Assembly (NCBI RefSeq): GCF_020614375.1
Contig: NZ_CP085327.1
Location: 2,158,823 to 2,222,822 of the forward strand
Direction of reading: 5' to 3'
Length of the DNA: 64,000 nt
Source: Haladaptatus salinisoli
Lineage (GTDB): Archaea; Halobacteriota; Halobacteria; Halobacteriales; Haladaptataceae
A model generated the notes under the pieces. That model was not told the DNA's origin. It ran no database searches and saw only the letters and a list, made by a program, of their open reading frames with translations. Below are positions 17,207 through 25,910 of this stretch, in pieces; position 1 is the stretch's first letter, and every line of letters starts with the position of its first letter. The position numbers were made by a program, and so were the translations under genes.

Positions 17207-19006
17207 ATGGCTCCGAAGATAGAGTCACGGCCGACGTTCTCGGCCGCCGCCCTCCGGGGGGTCCTTCCCGCCTCCGTCACTCGAACCCATCTCGCTGTCG
17301 GGGGTATCACCGTCTTCGCCCTGTTCGTTCGCCTCGTCGCGCTCGGCGCGCGCGTCGCCCACCAGGACGAGGCCCGCGTCGCCTACTGGATGCTCCGGTA
17401 CTCCGAGAACGGCGTCTGGTTCTACCGGCGCTTCGTCCACGGGCCGTTCTTCTTCCACGTGAACTCGGTCGTGTTCGCGGTTCTCGGCGCGAGCGATTTC
17501 ACGATGCGCCTCGTCGTCGCGCTGATGGGCGGCAGTCTTCCCCTCGCGGCCCTGCTGTTCCGCGAGCGCCTCCGCCCCTCCGAGACGGTCGCGCTGGCCG
17601 CGCTCTTCGCCGCGAACCCCGTCCTCCTCTACTACTCGCGATTCCTGCGCAACGACGTCCCGCTAGCGACGGTGATGGTGTTCGCCTTCGGCTTCTTCGT
17701 CAGATTCGCGGACACCCGGCGACTGCGCTATCTCTTTGCAGGAGTCGGGTCGTTCGCCTTGGGGTTCACGATGAAGGAGAACGCCCTGCTCTACCTCGCC
17801 TGCTGGGTCGGCGCGGCCGCGCTCCTCTACGACCATCGCCTCTTCCTCCGGCGCGTCGGTAACCAGGGAGTCGCCGCCGCGTTTCCGCCCCGCGCCCGCG
17901 CTGGATTTCGGCGACTGTGGTACCGAGACGCGTCCGTCGTCGCCGAGAATCTCGGGCGGGTCGGTATCGCCCTCCTCGCGGTGCTGGAGTTCCTCGTCAT
18001 CATCGTCTTCTTCTACGCTCCGCGCTCGCAGACCCGGCCCGGCCCCGGCCTCTGGAAATCCTTCACGCACCCCGGGATGATTCCGGAGATACTCTTCACC
18101 GCGACGGTCGGCACGTGGCGGAAGTTCGTCGGTTGGACGGGACACACCGAACACTCCTACCTCCCGTACTTCACCCACTCCGCGCGGACGCTCGAGATCG
18201 GCGCGGTGGTGCTTTGCGCCTTCGCCGTGGTCGGTTTTCTCGTCGACCGCTACTCCGGCGACCGGCCGAACGACGTGGTCGCATTCGGCTTCTACTGGGG
18301 CGTCGCCAGCGTCCTCGGCTACCCACTCGTCATGGACATCAAGGCCGGATGGGCGATGGTACACGCCGTCGTTCCGCTGGCGTTCCCGGCGGCGGTCGGG
18401 TTGGCGCTGATGTTCCGCTGGGGGTGGGAGGGGTACGAGCGGCGGGACGACGTGAGCGTCGTCGCCGCCGTCGTCCTCCTCCTGCTCATTTCGGCGCAGG
18501 TCGGCGCGACGGCCTACGACACGAGCTTTCGGAACTCGCAGAGTCCGGACAACCAACTCGTCCAGTACGCCCAGTCCTCCTCGGAGGACGCGAAGCCGCT
18601 GTTGCGCGACCTGCAGCGAATCGCGCGGGCGAACGAGGGAACCGACGTGCTGTTCTACGGCGGGGAGTTCTACTCGCCGAACGAGTCGGCCCACGACGTG
18701 CCGCCCGCCGGGGCGGGCTGGATGGCTCGCCTCCCGCTCGCGTGGTACTTCGAAGCGGCGGGCGCTACCGTCACCAGCACCGACGAGTCGTTCGACCTCA
18801 GCGGTGAGAAACCGCCCATCGTCGTCGCGCTGAACAACGTCTCGACGTGCGCCAGCGAGGACGGCACCGCCGAGGACGTCGACCGGTACATGGACGGCTA
18901 TCGACGCCACGAGTTCCAGCGGTTCGGATTCAACAGCGGTTGCCACGTGAGCGAGATGACCGTCTACGTCGCGGGGAGCGAGCGACCCGCGAACTCGACA
19001 GCGTAG
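17207..19006 (+). CDS. Agl23-like flippase-activity-associated membrane protein, copy B
   Basis: This 599-residue paralogue of the preceding gene shares VAHQDEARVAYW, YYSRFLRNDVP and FTMKENALLYLACW and the whole C-terminal domain, including DLQRIARANEGTDVLFYG. Nucleotide identity is uneven: blocks of 41-115 bases are identical, third positions included, while the regions between, including the first 45 codons, differ freely. It presumably acts in the same extracytoplasmic glycan-lipid step, perhaps with another sugar or at another time. The 158-base spacer before it holds a possible TATA (AATTATTAG near 17114) but no gene. Confidence 0.78.
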   Translation: MAPKIESRPTFSAAALRGVLPASVTRTHLAVGGITVFALFVRLVALGARVAHQDEARVAYWMLRYSENGVWFYRRFVHGPFFFHVNSVVFAVLGASDFTMRLVVALMGGSLPLAALLFRERLRPSETVALAALFAANPVLLYYSRFLRNDVPLATVMVFAFGFFVRFADTRRLRYLFAGVGSFALGFTMKENALLYLACWVGAAALLYDHRLFLRRVGNQGVAAAFPPRARAGFRRLWYRDASVVAENLGRVGIALLAVLEFLVIIVFFYAPRSQTRPGPGLWKSFTHPGMIPEILFTATVGTWRKFVGWTGHTEHSYLPYFTHSARTLEIGAVVLCAFAVVGFLVDRYSGDRPNDVVAFGFYWGVASVLGYPLVMDIKAGWAMVHAVVPLAFPAAVGLALMFRWGWEGYERRDDVSVVAAVVLLLLISAQVGATAYDTSFRNSQSPDNQLVQYAQSSSEDAKPLLRDLQRIARANEGTDVLFYGGEFYSPNESAHDVPPAGAGWMARLPLAWYFEAAGATVTSTDESFDLSGEKPPIVVALNNVSTCASEDGTAEDVDRYMDGYRRHEFQRFGFNSGCHVSEMTVYVAGSERPANSTA

Positions 19007-19048
19007 CCGACTCGACACCGTCGCGGCGTACGATCTCCCGCGTGCGGA

Positions 19049-20230
19049 CTACTCGCCGAACCGTCGCCGAAGCGCGGCGGCACCGCCGACGCCGACGACC
19101 GCGGCCAGCCAACCGAACCCCGGTTGTCCGTCGGCGACCGTCGTCTCGGCGGTCCCGGTCGTTTCCCGCTGCGCGGCGGCCAAGCCGTCGTCTCCCGCCT
19201 CGGTCGTCGCGGAGCGCGTTCGAGTCGTCGTCCCCGTCGTTCCCGTCGTTTCGAACTCCGAGAGCGCGTCGCGGAGCGTGACGATGTCGATGTTCCGCGC
19301 CTTCGCCATCCGAATCGCGGTGCGGATTCGACCCGGGGGAAGTCGCTCCTGCCACCAACTGTGCCCGCCGAGGATGCCGAGCGCGTCGGCGTCGGCTATC
19401 CGGTCGAGGAACGCCCCCAGTTCGGCCTCGGTCATCTTCCCCCGCCGGAACATCGCCCTCGACAGGTGCGGTAGGGTGGTGTTCTCGGGCCGGTGAATCT
19501 GCGCCCGGCCGCCGATGGCGAGCCCGCCGTTGGCGACGGCGGTGTAGTACTCCCCGGCGAGTTCCTGCGTCCGAGCGCCGTACGCGCCGTACGGCATCAC
19601 AATATTCGTGACCGTCACGCCGTGCGCTTCGAGTTGCTTCCTCGACTCCCCGAGCGCGGCGCGCAACACCTCGTCGGCGTACCGTTCGGTGACGCCGTCG
19701 CTGGCCGCGAACGACTTCCCGACCCGCGACTCGAGTTCGACGAACTCGCCGCGGTCGTCGGAGCCCCTCCCGGCGGCCGTGACGGTCGTCGAGCGCGACC
19801 CGTCGCTGACGACGAGCGGGTCGCCCGGTCGCTTCCCGTGGAGGTTCGTCTTCACGTACAGTCTCCGGTCGTCCGGGGCGACATCCTCGGTCACCGTGAT
19901 ATCGCCCAGCGCGCGGTGGTGGAGGGAGTGGGACATGATCTCCCACCCCTCGTCTTCGAGCGTGCGAAGCTGCGCCGCGCTGAGGTGGTCGCCCTTCCCG
20001 ACGCTTCTCGCCGGTACGGCGGAGCAGCCCGGGACGCCCTCCTTTCGGTGCGCTCTGCGATACGTGTGCGTGAAGTCCTCTATCGGCCCGTCGTCGTACG
20101 TGAACACGAGCTTTCCCGTCGAACCGGGGGCGGCGGTGGTTCGGGCGACCAGCGTCGCACCGCCGACCGCCGCGCCCATCGCACGGAGGGCGCCTCGCCG
20201 CGTCGTCGCGAAGGATCGTCGGTCACTCAC
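19049..20230 (-). CDS. Tat-exported polysaccharide deacetylase with PGF-CTERM anchor
   Basis: This 393-residue protein starts with a Tat-like signal (residues 9-33, TTRRGALRAMGAAVGGATLVA). A NodB-type deacetylase domain follows: motif 1 FTYDDGP with the catalytic and metal aspartates near residues 43-47, and motif 2 SHSLHH near residue 99. Motif 2 is followed by an unusual beta-rich insert of about 70 residues. The C-terminus has a Thr-rich spacer, then GQPGFGWLAAVVGV and a basic tail (RRRFGE), which fits the PGF-CTERM signal cut and lipid-anchored by archaeosortase ArtA. It likely removes acetyl groups from a surface glycan. The start overlaps the end of the next deacetylase gene by eight bases (same operon). 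Confidence 0.8.
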   Translation of the reverse strand: MSDRRSFATTRRGALRAMGAAVGGATLVARTTAAPGSTGKLVFTYDDGPIEDFTHTYRRAHRKEGVPGCSAVPARSVGKGDHLSAAQLRTLEDEGWEIMSHSLHHRALGDITVTEDVAPDDRRLYVKTNLHGKRPGDPLVVSDGSRSTTVTAAGRGSDDRGEFVELESRVGKSFAASDGVTERYADEVLRAALGESRKQLEAHGVTVTNIVMPYGAYGARTQELAGEYYTAVANGGLAIGGRAQIHRPENTTLPHLSRAMFRRGKMTEAELGAFLDRIADADALGILGGHSWWQERLPPGRIRTAIRMAKARNIDIVTLRDALSEFETTGTTGTTTRTRSATTEAGDDGLAAAQRETTGTAETTVADGQPGFGWLAAVVGVGGAAALRRRFGE

Positions 20231-21077
20231 GGCGACTCACTCCCGTGACGTTCCCCGCCGCAATCGAACGAACCGCTCTCCCGACGCGGGTTCCTTCGAC
20301 GAACCGACCGCCCGCTCGCTGGACGGCGTGGGCGCCGTTCGCGACGACCTTCCCGGCTTCGGCGGCGACGTCCCAACTCGACCGTTCGACGGCCTGCAGC
20401 CGCGACGTCGCCCAGCGACTCGGATGCGCCAACACGTACAGGGCCGGACACGCGCCCGATTCGACGACTTCGACGACGTCGTCGGTCGAGCGAACGTCTC
20501 CAAGACCCGGCACGTGGGCGCTCCAGTCGCGGCCGGTGTCCGACAGGTACAGCAGTTCGGACAGCCCGATGGCGTCGAACTCCAGCGCGTCGTAGGCTTC
20601 CCCGATGAGGTCGTAGTGTTCCGGCGTCCGCGCGTCCTCCCACATATCCGTGTTCAGGTGCGGCGAGAGCGGACTTCCGTGGGCGCAGGCAGTCTTCACG
20701 TCGACGTACTCGCGGAACAGTTCCAGATTCTCGGCGAACCGACCGTGGGCGGCTTCGACGTTCCCGCGCGTCGCCGCGAGGTCCTCGTAGTGATAGCCGA
20801 CTTCGTGGCCGCGGTCCTCCATCGCCCGGGCGATGTCTGGTTCGAACGTGCTCGTCCGGAAGTAGTAGGTCGCACCGACGCCGCGCTCGGCTTCCGCCTC
20901 GGCCAACGCGACGGCGTTCCCGACGCGGCGGTCGACGTCGTGTCGCAGGACGACGTGCGGTTCCTCCGCCGCGTCCGCTTCGACGTACTCGGAGACGGTG
21001 TAGAACCGATACCCCGCCTCGAGCGCCGCGTCCAGTATCCGCTCGTAATCGGCTAAATTGAATCCCGATATTCTCAT
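20223..21077 (-). CDS. Cytoplasmic polysaccharide-deacetylase-like protein
   Basis: This 284-residue protein has no signal peptide. It carries a NodB-related TIM-barrel pattern: VVLRHDVDRRVG near residue 45 (the D-x-D of motif 1), HEVGYHYED near residue 90 (motif 2 histidines) and CAHGSPLSPH near residue 130. This version is typical of glycan-modifying loci, where it acts on nucleotide- or lipid-linked sugars inside the cell, but substrate and activity are unproven. It is first in an operon with the secreted deacetylase, overlapping it by eight bases. ATG 21077 is preceded by A/T-rich DNA without a clear SD. Confidence 0.72.
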   Translation of the reverse strand: MRISGFNLADYERILDAALEAGYRFYTVSEYVEADAAEEPHVVLRHDVDRRVGNAVALAEAEAERGVGATYYFRTSTFEPDIARAMEDRGHEVGYHYEDLAATRGNVEAAHGRFAENLELFREYVDVKTACAHGSPLSPHLNTDMWEDARTPEHYDLIGEAYDALEFDAIGLSELLYLSDTGRDWSAHVPGLGDVRSTDDVVEVVESGACPALYVLAHPSRWATSRLQAVERSSWDVAAEAGKVVANGAHAVQRAGGRFVEGTRVGRAVRSIAAGNVTGVSRRE

Positions 21078-21286
21078 GGCTCCGACCGATAGACTCGATG
21101 TAACAGTACTTCGTTACGAGCAACCTACGCAAAATGCAGACGAGTCAGACCCTATCTAAACGGAGTTCTCTCGGATCGAAATCCCCGATGCGGCGCATTG
21201 AATCGCCTCCGACGCGCCGCGGTGGGCCGGCGGAGAGAATCGCCGAGCGTCGATACCCGGAATCTCCGTCGTCTTCCGTCCGACGG

Positions 21287-21294
21287 GCTTAAGA
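21287..21294 (+). promoter_or_regulatory. TATA-like box of the AAA+ ATPase gene
   Basis: GCTTAAGA is centred about 29 bases before ATG 21320. The remaining part of the 242-base spacer back to 21078 shows no ORF or RNA gene that I can support. Confidence 0.5.
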
Positions 21295-21319
21295 TTCTCC
21301 CGCGTCAAGTCACGGAAGA

Positions 21320-22651
21320 ATGAACAGCGGGGCGCTGGACGTAATCGAGTTCTTGCTCACCGCGGAGATCTACAGCGAGAACCGAGACTTGGACGAAAAC
21401 GACCTGCCGCCGAAGATTCGGCAGGTGTTCTGGCACGACGGGACGATCGAGCGACCGCTCCGAACGTCGGTCGAGACCGCCCGCGAGGCGACCGGTCTCG
21501 ACCAGCCGTGGGAGGCCGTCTCGGAGCTAATGTTCACCGAGCGGGACACGTTCTCGGGAAGCATCGAGTTGACCCAACGGGATATGGCGGAGGAGTGGTT
21601 CGCGGAGCGCGACGACGGTCGAATCGCCGAGAACCCGACGCTCGCGCACGCGCTCTCCGGCTACGACGGCGTGGACGTGGACTACGAAGCGGTGCGCGAG
21701 GCGAACCGTCCCGTGCAGTCAGACCGGGCGTGGATAGACAGCCTGCTCGAAGAGCACTTCGACGAGGAAGACGAGGACGAGGACGGCGAGAGCATGCTCG
21801 ACCTCGTGGACATCCACGCGCCGGAGGAGGTCGAGTTGACCCTGGACGACCTCGTGCTCACCGAGGACCAGGAGGCCGAGATTCACAAGATCGTGAAGGC
21901 CATCGAGCACCGCGAGTACCTCGCGAACATCGGCCTGCGCGAAATCGGGAAACTGCTCTTCGTCGGGCCGCCCGGAACCGGAAAGACATCGACCGCGCGG
22001 GCGCTGGGCTACGACCTTGACCTCCCGTTCGTGGAGGTCAAACTGTCGATGATAACCAGCCAGTATCTCGGCGAGACGGCGAAGAACGTCGAGAAGGTGT
22101 TCGAGGTGGCGAAGCGACTCTCGCCCTGCATCCTCTTCATGGACGAGTTCGACTTCGTCGCCAAGACGCGCCGGAGCGACGAGCACGCCGCCATCAAGCG
22201 CGCCGTCAACACCCTGCTGAAATCCATCGACAACATCTCGCTCATCCAGGACGACGTGCTCCTCATCGGCGCGACGAACCACCCCGACCAACTCGACGCG
22301 GCGGCGTGGCGGCGCTTCGACGAGATTCTGAACTTCCCGAAGCCCGACGAGCAGATGCGGTCGGACATCCTCCGCGTCATCACGCGCCGGATGCGAATCT
22401 CCGACTTCGACCCCGACGAACTGGCGACGAAGACCGAGGGGCTGACCGGCAGCGACCTCCGACTCGTCCTCCGCGAGGCCGTGCTGGAGGCGCTGACCGA
22501 GAACCGGACCGAACTCCGACAGGAGGACCTGATCCACGCCATTCAAGACTTCGAGGAGCGCGACAACCTCAAAGACCTCGACATGATCGACGGCGACCAC
22601 GACGCGCTGGTCGCGGGCGGAGATATAAGCGGTCACTCGCACGACCACTGA
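21320..22651 (+). CDS. AAA+ ATPase with unusual N-terminal domain
   Basis: This 443-residue protein has an N-terminal domain of about 175 residues rich in acidic and aromatic positions (GALDVIEFLLTAEIYSENRDLDE) that I do not recognise, then one AAA module. The Walker A is GPPGTGKTSTARAL near residue 216, the Walker B CILFMDEFDFV near residue 270, sensor 1 is LLIGATNHPDQLD with the arginine fingers in WRRFDEIL, and sensor 2 lies in GLTGSDLRLVLREA. The order and the linker resemble the FtsH/proteasomal-ATPase group, but there is no protease or OB domain. It may be a chaperone or remodeller of unknown target. The following MBL gene starts three bases after its stop. Confidence 0.85.
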   Translation: MNSGALDVIEFLLTAEIYSENRDLDENDLPPKIRQVFWHDGTIERPLRTSVETAREATGLDQPWEAVSELMFTERDTFSGSIELTQRDMAEEWFAERDDGRIAENPTLAHALSGYDGVDVDYEAVREANRPVQSDRAWIDSLLEEHFDEEDEDEDGESMLDLVDIHAPEEVELTLDDLVLTEDQEAEIHKIVKAIEHREYLANIGLREIGKLLFVGPPGTGKTSTARALGYDLDLPFVEVKLSMITSQYLGETAKNVEKVFEVAKRLSPCILFMDEFDFVAKTRRSDEHAAIKRAVNTLLKSIDNISLIQDDVLLIGATNHPDQLDAAAWRRFDEILNFPKPDEQMRSDILRVITRRMRISDFDPDELATKTEGLTGSDLRLVLREAVLEALTENRTELRQEDLIHAIQDFEERDNLKDLDMIDGDHDALVAGGDISGHSHDH

Positions 22652-22654
22652 GCG

Positions 22655-23473
22655 ATGGAAGTCACCCTCCTCGGCACCGGCGACACGACGGGAACGCCGA
22701 CGCCCGGTTGCGACTGCGACACGTGCTCCGAAGCCCGCGATCGCGGCGTCGAGCGCTCGCGCTTTTCGGTGCACGTCCGCAACGAGGAGACGGGAGAGAG
22801 CCTCCTGATAGACGCCAGCCCGGATTTCCGCCACCAGTTTCTCGCGCGCGACGTACCCCTTCCGGACGAACTCCTCGTCACGCACGTCCACTTCGACCAC
22901 CTCGACGGACTCGGAAACGCGTACCGGCTGTTCGATTCGCTGCCCGTCCACGCCGCGGACGAACGCGATCCCGAGACGGGCGAGAGCGTCGCGGAGACGG
23001 TGCGGTCGAAGTTCGACTACCTTGACCGAATCACGGTTCACGACCGAACGCCGCTGTCGGCGTTCTCGGCGTGCGGGTTCGACGTGACCCTCGTTCCGGT
23101 CGACCACCCGCCCCTGCTCTGTTACGGCGTAGTCGTGGAGGGGAACGGCGCGAAACTCGCGGTCACGGGCGACACGAGCTACGCGATTCCGGAGGCCTCC
23201 CGCGAGGCGCTGGCCGACGCCGACCTGCTGCTGGCGGACGCCATCGTTCCGGCCTCGCTCTGCGAGTACCACCCGGCCGGGGGACGGCACCGCGACGAGG
23301 ACGGCGTGCCGCGCACGTTCGGCCACAAGCACGCGACGCGCGAGGGGGCGCTCTCGCTGGCGGACGAACTCGGAGCGGAGGAGACGCGACTCGTCCACGT
23401 CTCGCACTTCTACCCCGCGGACGAAGCGTTCGAAGAACCGCTGACGGTCGACGGCGAGCGGTATCTGCTGTAA
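22655..23473 (+). CDS. PhnP-like MBL-fold phosphodiesterase
   Basis: This 272-residue enzyme starts MEVTLLGTGDTTGTPTPGCDCDTCSEA; the GTG-x-PxPxCxCxxC pattern is the structural-zinc loop of the PhnP/Rv-like MBL subfamily. The dinuclear site follows: VTHVHFDHLDGL near residue 75, VPVDHPP, VTGDTSYA and the C-terminal VHVSHFYP. PhnP proper hydrolyses 5-phosphoribosyl 1,2-cyclic phosphate in phosphonate use, but there are no C-P lyase genes nearby, so another cyclic phosphodiester or a housekeeping role is possible. It is almost certainly co-translated with the AAA+ ATPase. Confidence 0.83.
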   Translation: MEVTLLGTGDTTGTPTPGCDCDTCSEARDRGVERSRFSVHVRNEETGESLLIDASPDFRHQFLARDVPLPDELLVTHVHFDHLDGLGNAYRLFDSLPVHAADERDPETGESVAETVRSKFDYLDRITVHDRTPLSAFSACGFDVTLVPVDHPPLLCYGVVVEGNGAKLAVTGDTSYAIPEASREALADADLLLADAIVPASLCEYHPAGGRHRDEDGVPRTFGHKHATREGALSLADELGAEETRLVHVSHFYPADEAFEEPLTVDGERYLL

Positions 23474-23524
23474 CGCCGACCCGTTCCGTCGCGTCGACGC
23501 TCCCGACCGATTCTCGCGCCGACG

Positions 23525-24916
23525 CTACCGCCGCCGGACGAACAGCGCGATGGCGACCAGAACGCCGACGGCACCGACCGCGAAGCCGAAGCCGGGAAGC
23601 GGAGCCTCGTGTTCGGTGACGGTGCCGGGGTTCGTCGGCCCGCCGAGGCTCCCGTCGTTGCGGTCGTCGTCGTCGTTCACGCCGGAACCGTTCGTCGCGG
23701 TCGTCGTCTCCGGTTTCTGCCCGTCCGCCCACCCGTCGATGGACTGGAGGTAGCTGTGGCACTTCTTCATGGTCTCGGCGTCGTACTTCTCGGTGTCCCC
23801 CTTCACGCGATAGCTCCCCGTGGCGTTCTGGTCGGCGATGGTCGGGCCGCTCGACCCGTCGCCGGTGCCGATGCGCTCCACGTCGTACACCAGCCACGGC
23901 GTGTAGAACTCCCAGACGACGTCGCCCGTCGGCGTCACTTCGAGGACGCGCTGGTGTTTGGTGTCGCCGATGAGCGTGTTCCCGTTCGGTAATCGGTCGG
24001 CGTCGCGGGGCCACCTGAGGTCGTCGCGCTTGCCGAGCGCCCAGGTCCGCTTCCAGTCGTCGCCGCGCTTTTCGTACTCGACGATGCGGCCGTTATCGGA
24101 GTCGGCGACGAGGAGCGTCGGGTTCCCGTCTTTGCTCTCCAGATAGTCCGGGTTGTGCTGTTTGTGGAGGACGTCGTGATTATCGTCGGAGCCGAGTCGC
24201 ATCTCGATTTGGTTCGTGGAGCGGTTGACGACGATGGCCTGGTCGAAGTTGCGCGGCGAGGCGAGGTACCGCCCCTCGCCGATTTTGTCCACGTCGTTGA
24301 CGTGCGTCCAGTCGTTCGAGTAGTTCTTCGCGGTGCTCTTCGGGTAGTGTTTGCGGAAGTACCAGCGCCAGACGACCTCGTCTTTCTTCAGGTCGTAGAC
24401 GAAGATGCTGTCGTCGTTCCGTTGGGCCTTCTCGTTGTAGGCGCGCATGTTGGCGACGAGCAACTGCGTCCCGTTGTTGATGAGGTCGACGTCGTGCGTG
24501 TCGTGGATGGGGAGCGTCTCCTTCCAGACGTGCTCTTGCGTTCGGGGGTTGAACTCGTAGACGACCGTCCCCCCGTTCGCCGTCCCGGTGACGAAGAGGT
24601 TCCCGTTCGGCATGGGGTCGACGTCGTAGCCCCAGACCATGCCGTGTTTCGCGGTGTGGTGTACCCACTTCACGTTCCCTTTCGGTCCGATGGCGACGAG
24701 TTTCGCGGGTTCCTTGCCGCCGTCCTCGAGCCACGAGTAGCCCTGCACCGCGACCACGGTGGTTCCGTTCGCCGGGTTCGCGATGGTTCCGGCGCAGGGG
24801 TTCTCGCCGCGTCCCTGCCCGCCCGATTGGGCGGCGAGCGCCGGAGCGAGCAGGGAAAGACAGCACAGGAGTATCGCACTGACGGCGAACAACCGCCGTC
24901 GAGAGGGCGTCTGCAT
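23525..24916 (-). CDS. Secreted arylsulfotransferase-like beta-propeller with PGF-CTERM
   Basis: This 463-residue protein has a signal peptide (basic RRRLF, then a hydrophobic core ending ALAA near residue 29), a WD-like beta-propeller and a C-terminal PLPGFGFAVGAVG helix with RRR tail, the PGF-CTERM archaeosortase signal. The blades carry repeated H/D motifs: YDVDPMPNGNLFVTG, THDVDLINNGTQLLVA, VNDVDKIGEGRYLAS and RDADRLPNGNTLIGD. This layout matches the aryl sulfotransferase (ASST)/arylsulfotransferase-N families, whose bacterial members move sulfate between phenols in the periplasm. Whether the active-site histidines are complete is unclear. ATG 24916 is preferred over GTG 24925. Confidence 0.75.
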   Translation of the reverse strand: MQTPSRRRLFAVSAILLCCLSLLAPALAAQSGGQGRGENPCAGTIANPANGTTVVAVQGYSWLEDGGKEPAKLVAIGPKGNVKWVHHTAKHGMVWGYDVDPMPNGNLFVTGTANGGTVVYEFNPRTQEHVWKETLPIHDTHDVDLINNGTQLLVANMRAYNEKAQRNDDSIFVYDLKKDEVVWRWYFRKHYPKSTAKNYSNDWTHVNDVDKIGEGRYLASPRNFDQAIVVNRSTNQIEMRLGSDDNHDVLHKQHNPDYLESKDGNPTLLVADSDNGRIVEYEKRGDDWKRTWALGKRDDLRWPRDADRLPNGNTLIGDTKHQRVLEVTPTGDVVWEFYTPWLVYDVERIGTGDGSSGPTIADQNATGSYRVKGDTEKYDAETMKKCHSYLQSIDGWADGQKPETTTATNGSGVNDDDDRNDGSLGGPTNPGTVTEHEAPLPGFGFAVGAVGVLVAIALFVRRR

Positions 24917-24950
24917 ACCCCCCACTATCCTCGTCCTCGTTCTTGTATGT

Positions 24951-25910
24951 TTACGAATCTCTCCGAAATCTGTCGAGTCCCGCCTGCCGCCGCGCTCGTC
25001 CCGCGGGGTCCGCGACCCACGGCGTCCGCGAATCGCGCTCGGCGTCGAGGTCGATTTCGGCCGGGTCGGCCGGGTCGTGGCCCGGACAGTCCGCTCCGCA
25101 GCGCGCCGGGTTCACGACCCGGCCCTTCCACCGGCAGTACGGCAGACCGCCCTCCCGCGGCGCTATCTCGGCGCAGGCCGGGAACTCGTAGGTTCGCCAC
25201 CCCTTGCCGTAGGCGCGCTCCGCCATCCGCCTGCGCCGCCGGGCCTTTTCGTCGGCGCTCACGACGCGAACGTCGGTTCGCCCGGCGTGCTCCTCGACGA
25301 GTTCGGTTCCCGCCTCGTCGCTTTCGAGGGGCGTCGGCTCCCTGACGACTTCGAGTTCTCCGGCGTCGAACCGCCAGACGCCGACCTCCTCGGGGATGCG
25401 GTTCAGGTGCGCGCGGGTGACGTAGCTCTCGGTCGCCAGCACGACCTCGTCCACGAGGGCGAGGCTCACGTCCTTGCGGAGTTGGGTTCGCAGGTCGCCG
25501 GGTTCGCCGAGGTCGGGTTTGTTCTCGATGCCGACGAGCCGCCCGAACCAGTCGGGGTAGCGCGCGACCTGCCGGACGTACTCCCGGCCGCCCCTGCGCT
25601 CGCGCTCGAAGAAGCCGATTTCGACCGCTCGGTCGACGACCTCGCGGGCGTACTCGGGCGACGTATCGAAGGCGCTCCGCCAGTAGCGCGCCCGCCCGAC
25701 GCCCACCTCGCTCTCGATGGCGGCGGCGGGAATCCGCTCGCCGGTCAGTTTCGTTCGGGCGTCGAACGCCGGGCCGGGTTCGACGCAGAGCACGTCGATG
25801 ATTCGATTGGAGGGCGCGCGGACGCCGCCGCCGATCTGCCGGGCGACGAGGCGGTCGGTCGTCGCTTCGAGGTGGGCGCACAACGCCAGTTCGAACGGGA
25901 ACTCTCGCAC
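24951..25910 (-). CDS. DUF5787 family protein
   Basis: This 319-residue cytosolic protein starts REFPFELALCAHLEA from GTG 25910. It contains an N-terminal winged-helix-like region, a middle segment resembling restriction-endonuclease-like cores (GRLVGIENKPDLGEPGDLRTQLRKDVSLALVDEVVLAT, with acidic and lysine residues in the right order) and a C-terminal cysteine cluster (FPACAEI, PYCRWKG, ARCGADCPGH) that could bind a metal or Fe-S cluster. It matches the haloarchaeal DUF5787 family as I recall it, with no known function. The E-x-K core and the four cysteines suggest a nuclease, but this is inference. A transporter remnant sits directly upstream on the same strand. Confidence 0.72.
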   Translation of the reverse strand: MREFPFELALCAHLEATTDRLVARQIGGGVRAPSNRIIDVLCVEPGPAFDARTKLTGERIPAAAIESEVGVGRARYWRSAFDTSPEYAREVVDRAVEIGFFERERRGGREYVRQVARYPDWFGRLVGIENKPDLGEPGDLRTQLRKDVSLALVDEVVLATESYVTRAHLNRIPEEVGVWRFDAGELEVVREPTPLESDEAGTELVEEHAGRTDVRVVSADEKARRRRRMAERAYGKGWRTYEFPACAEIAPREGGLPYCRWKGRVVNPARCGADCPGHDPADPAEIDLDAERDSRTPWVADPAGRARRQAGLDRFRRDS

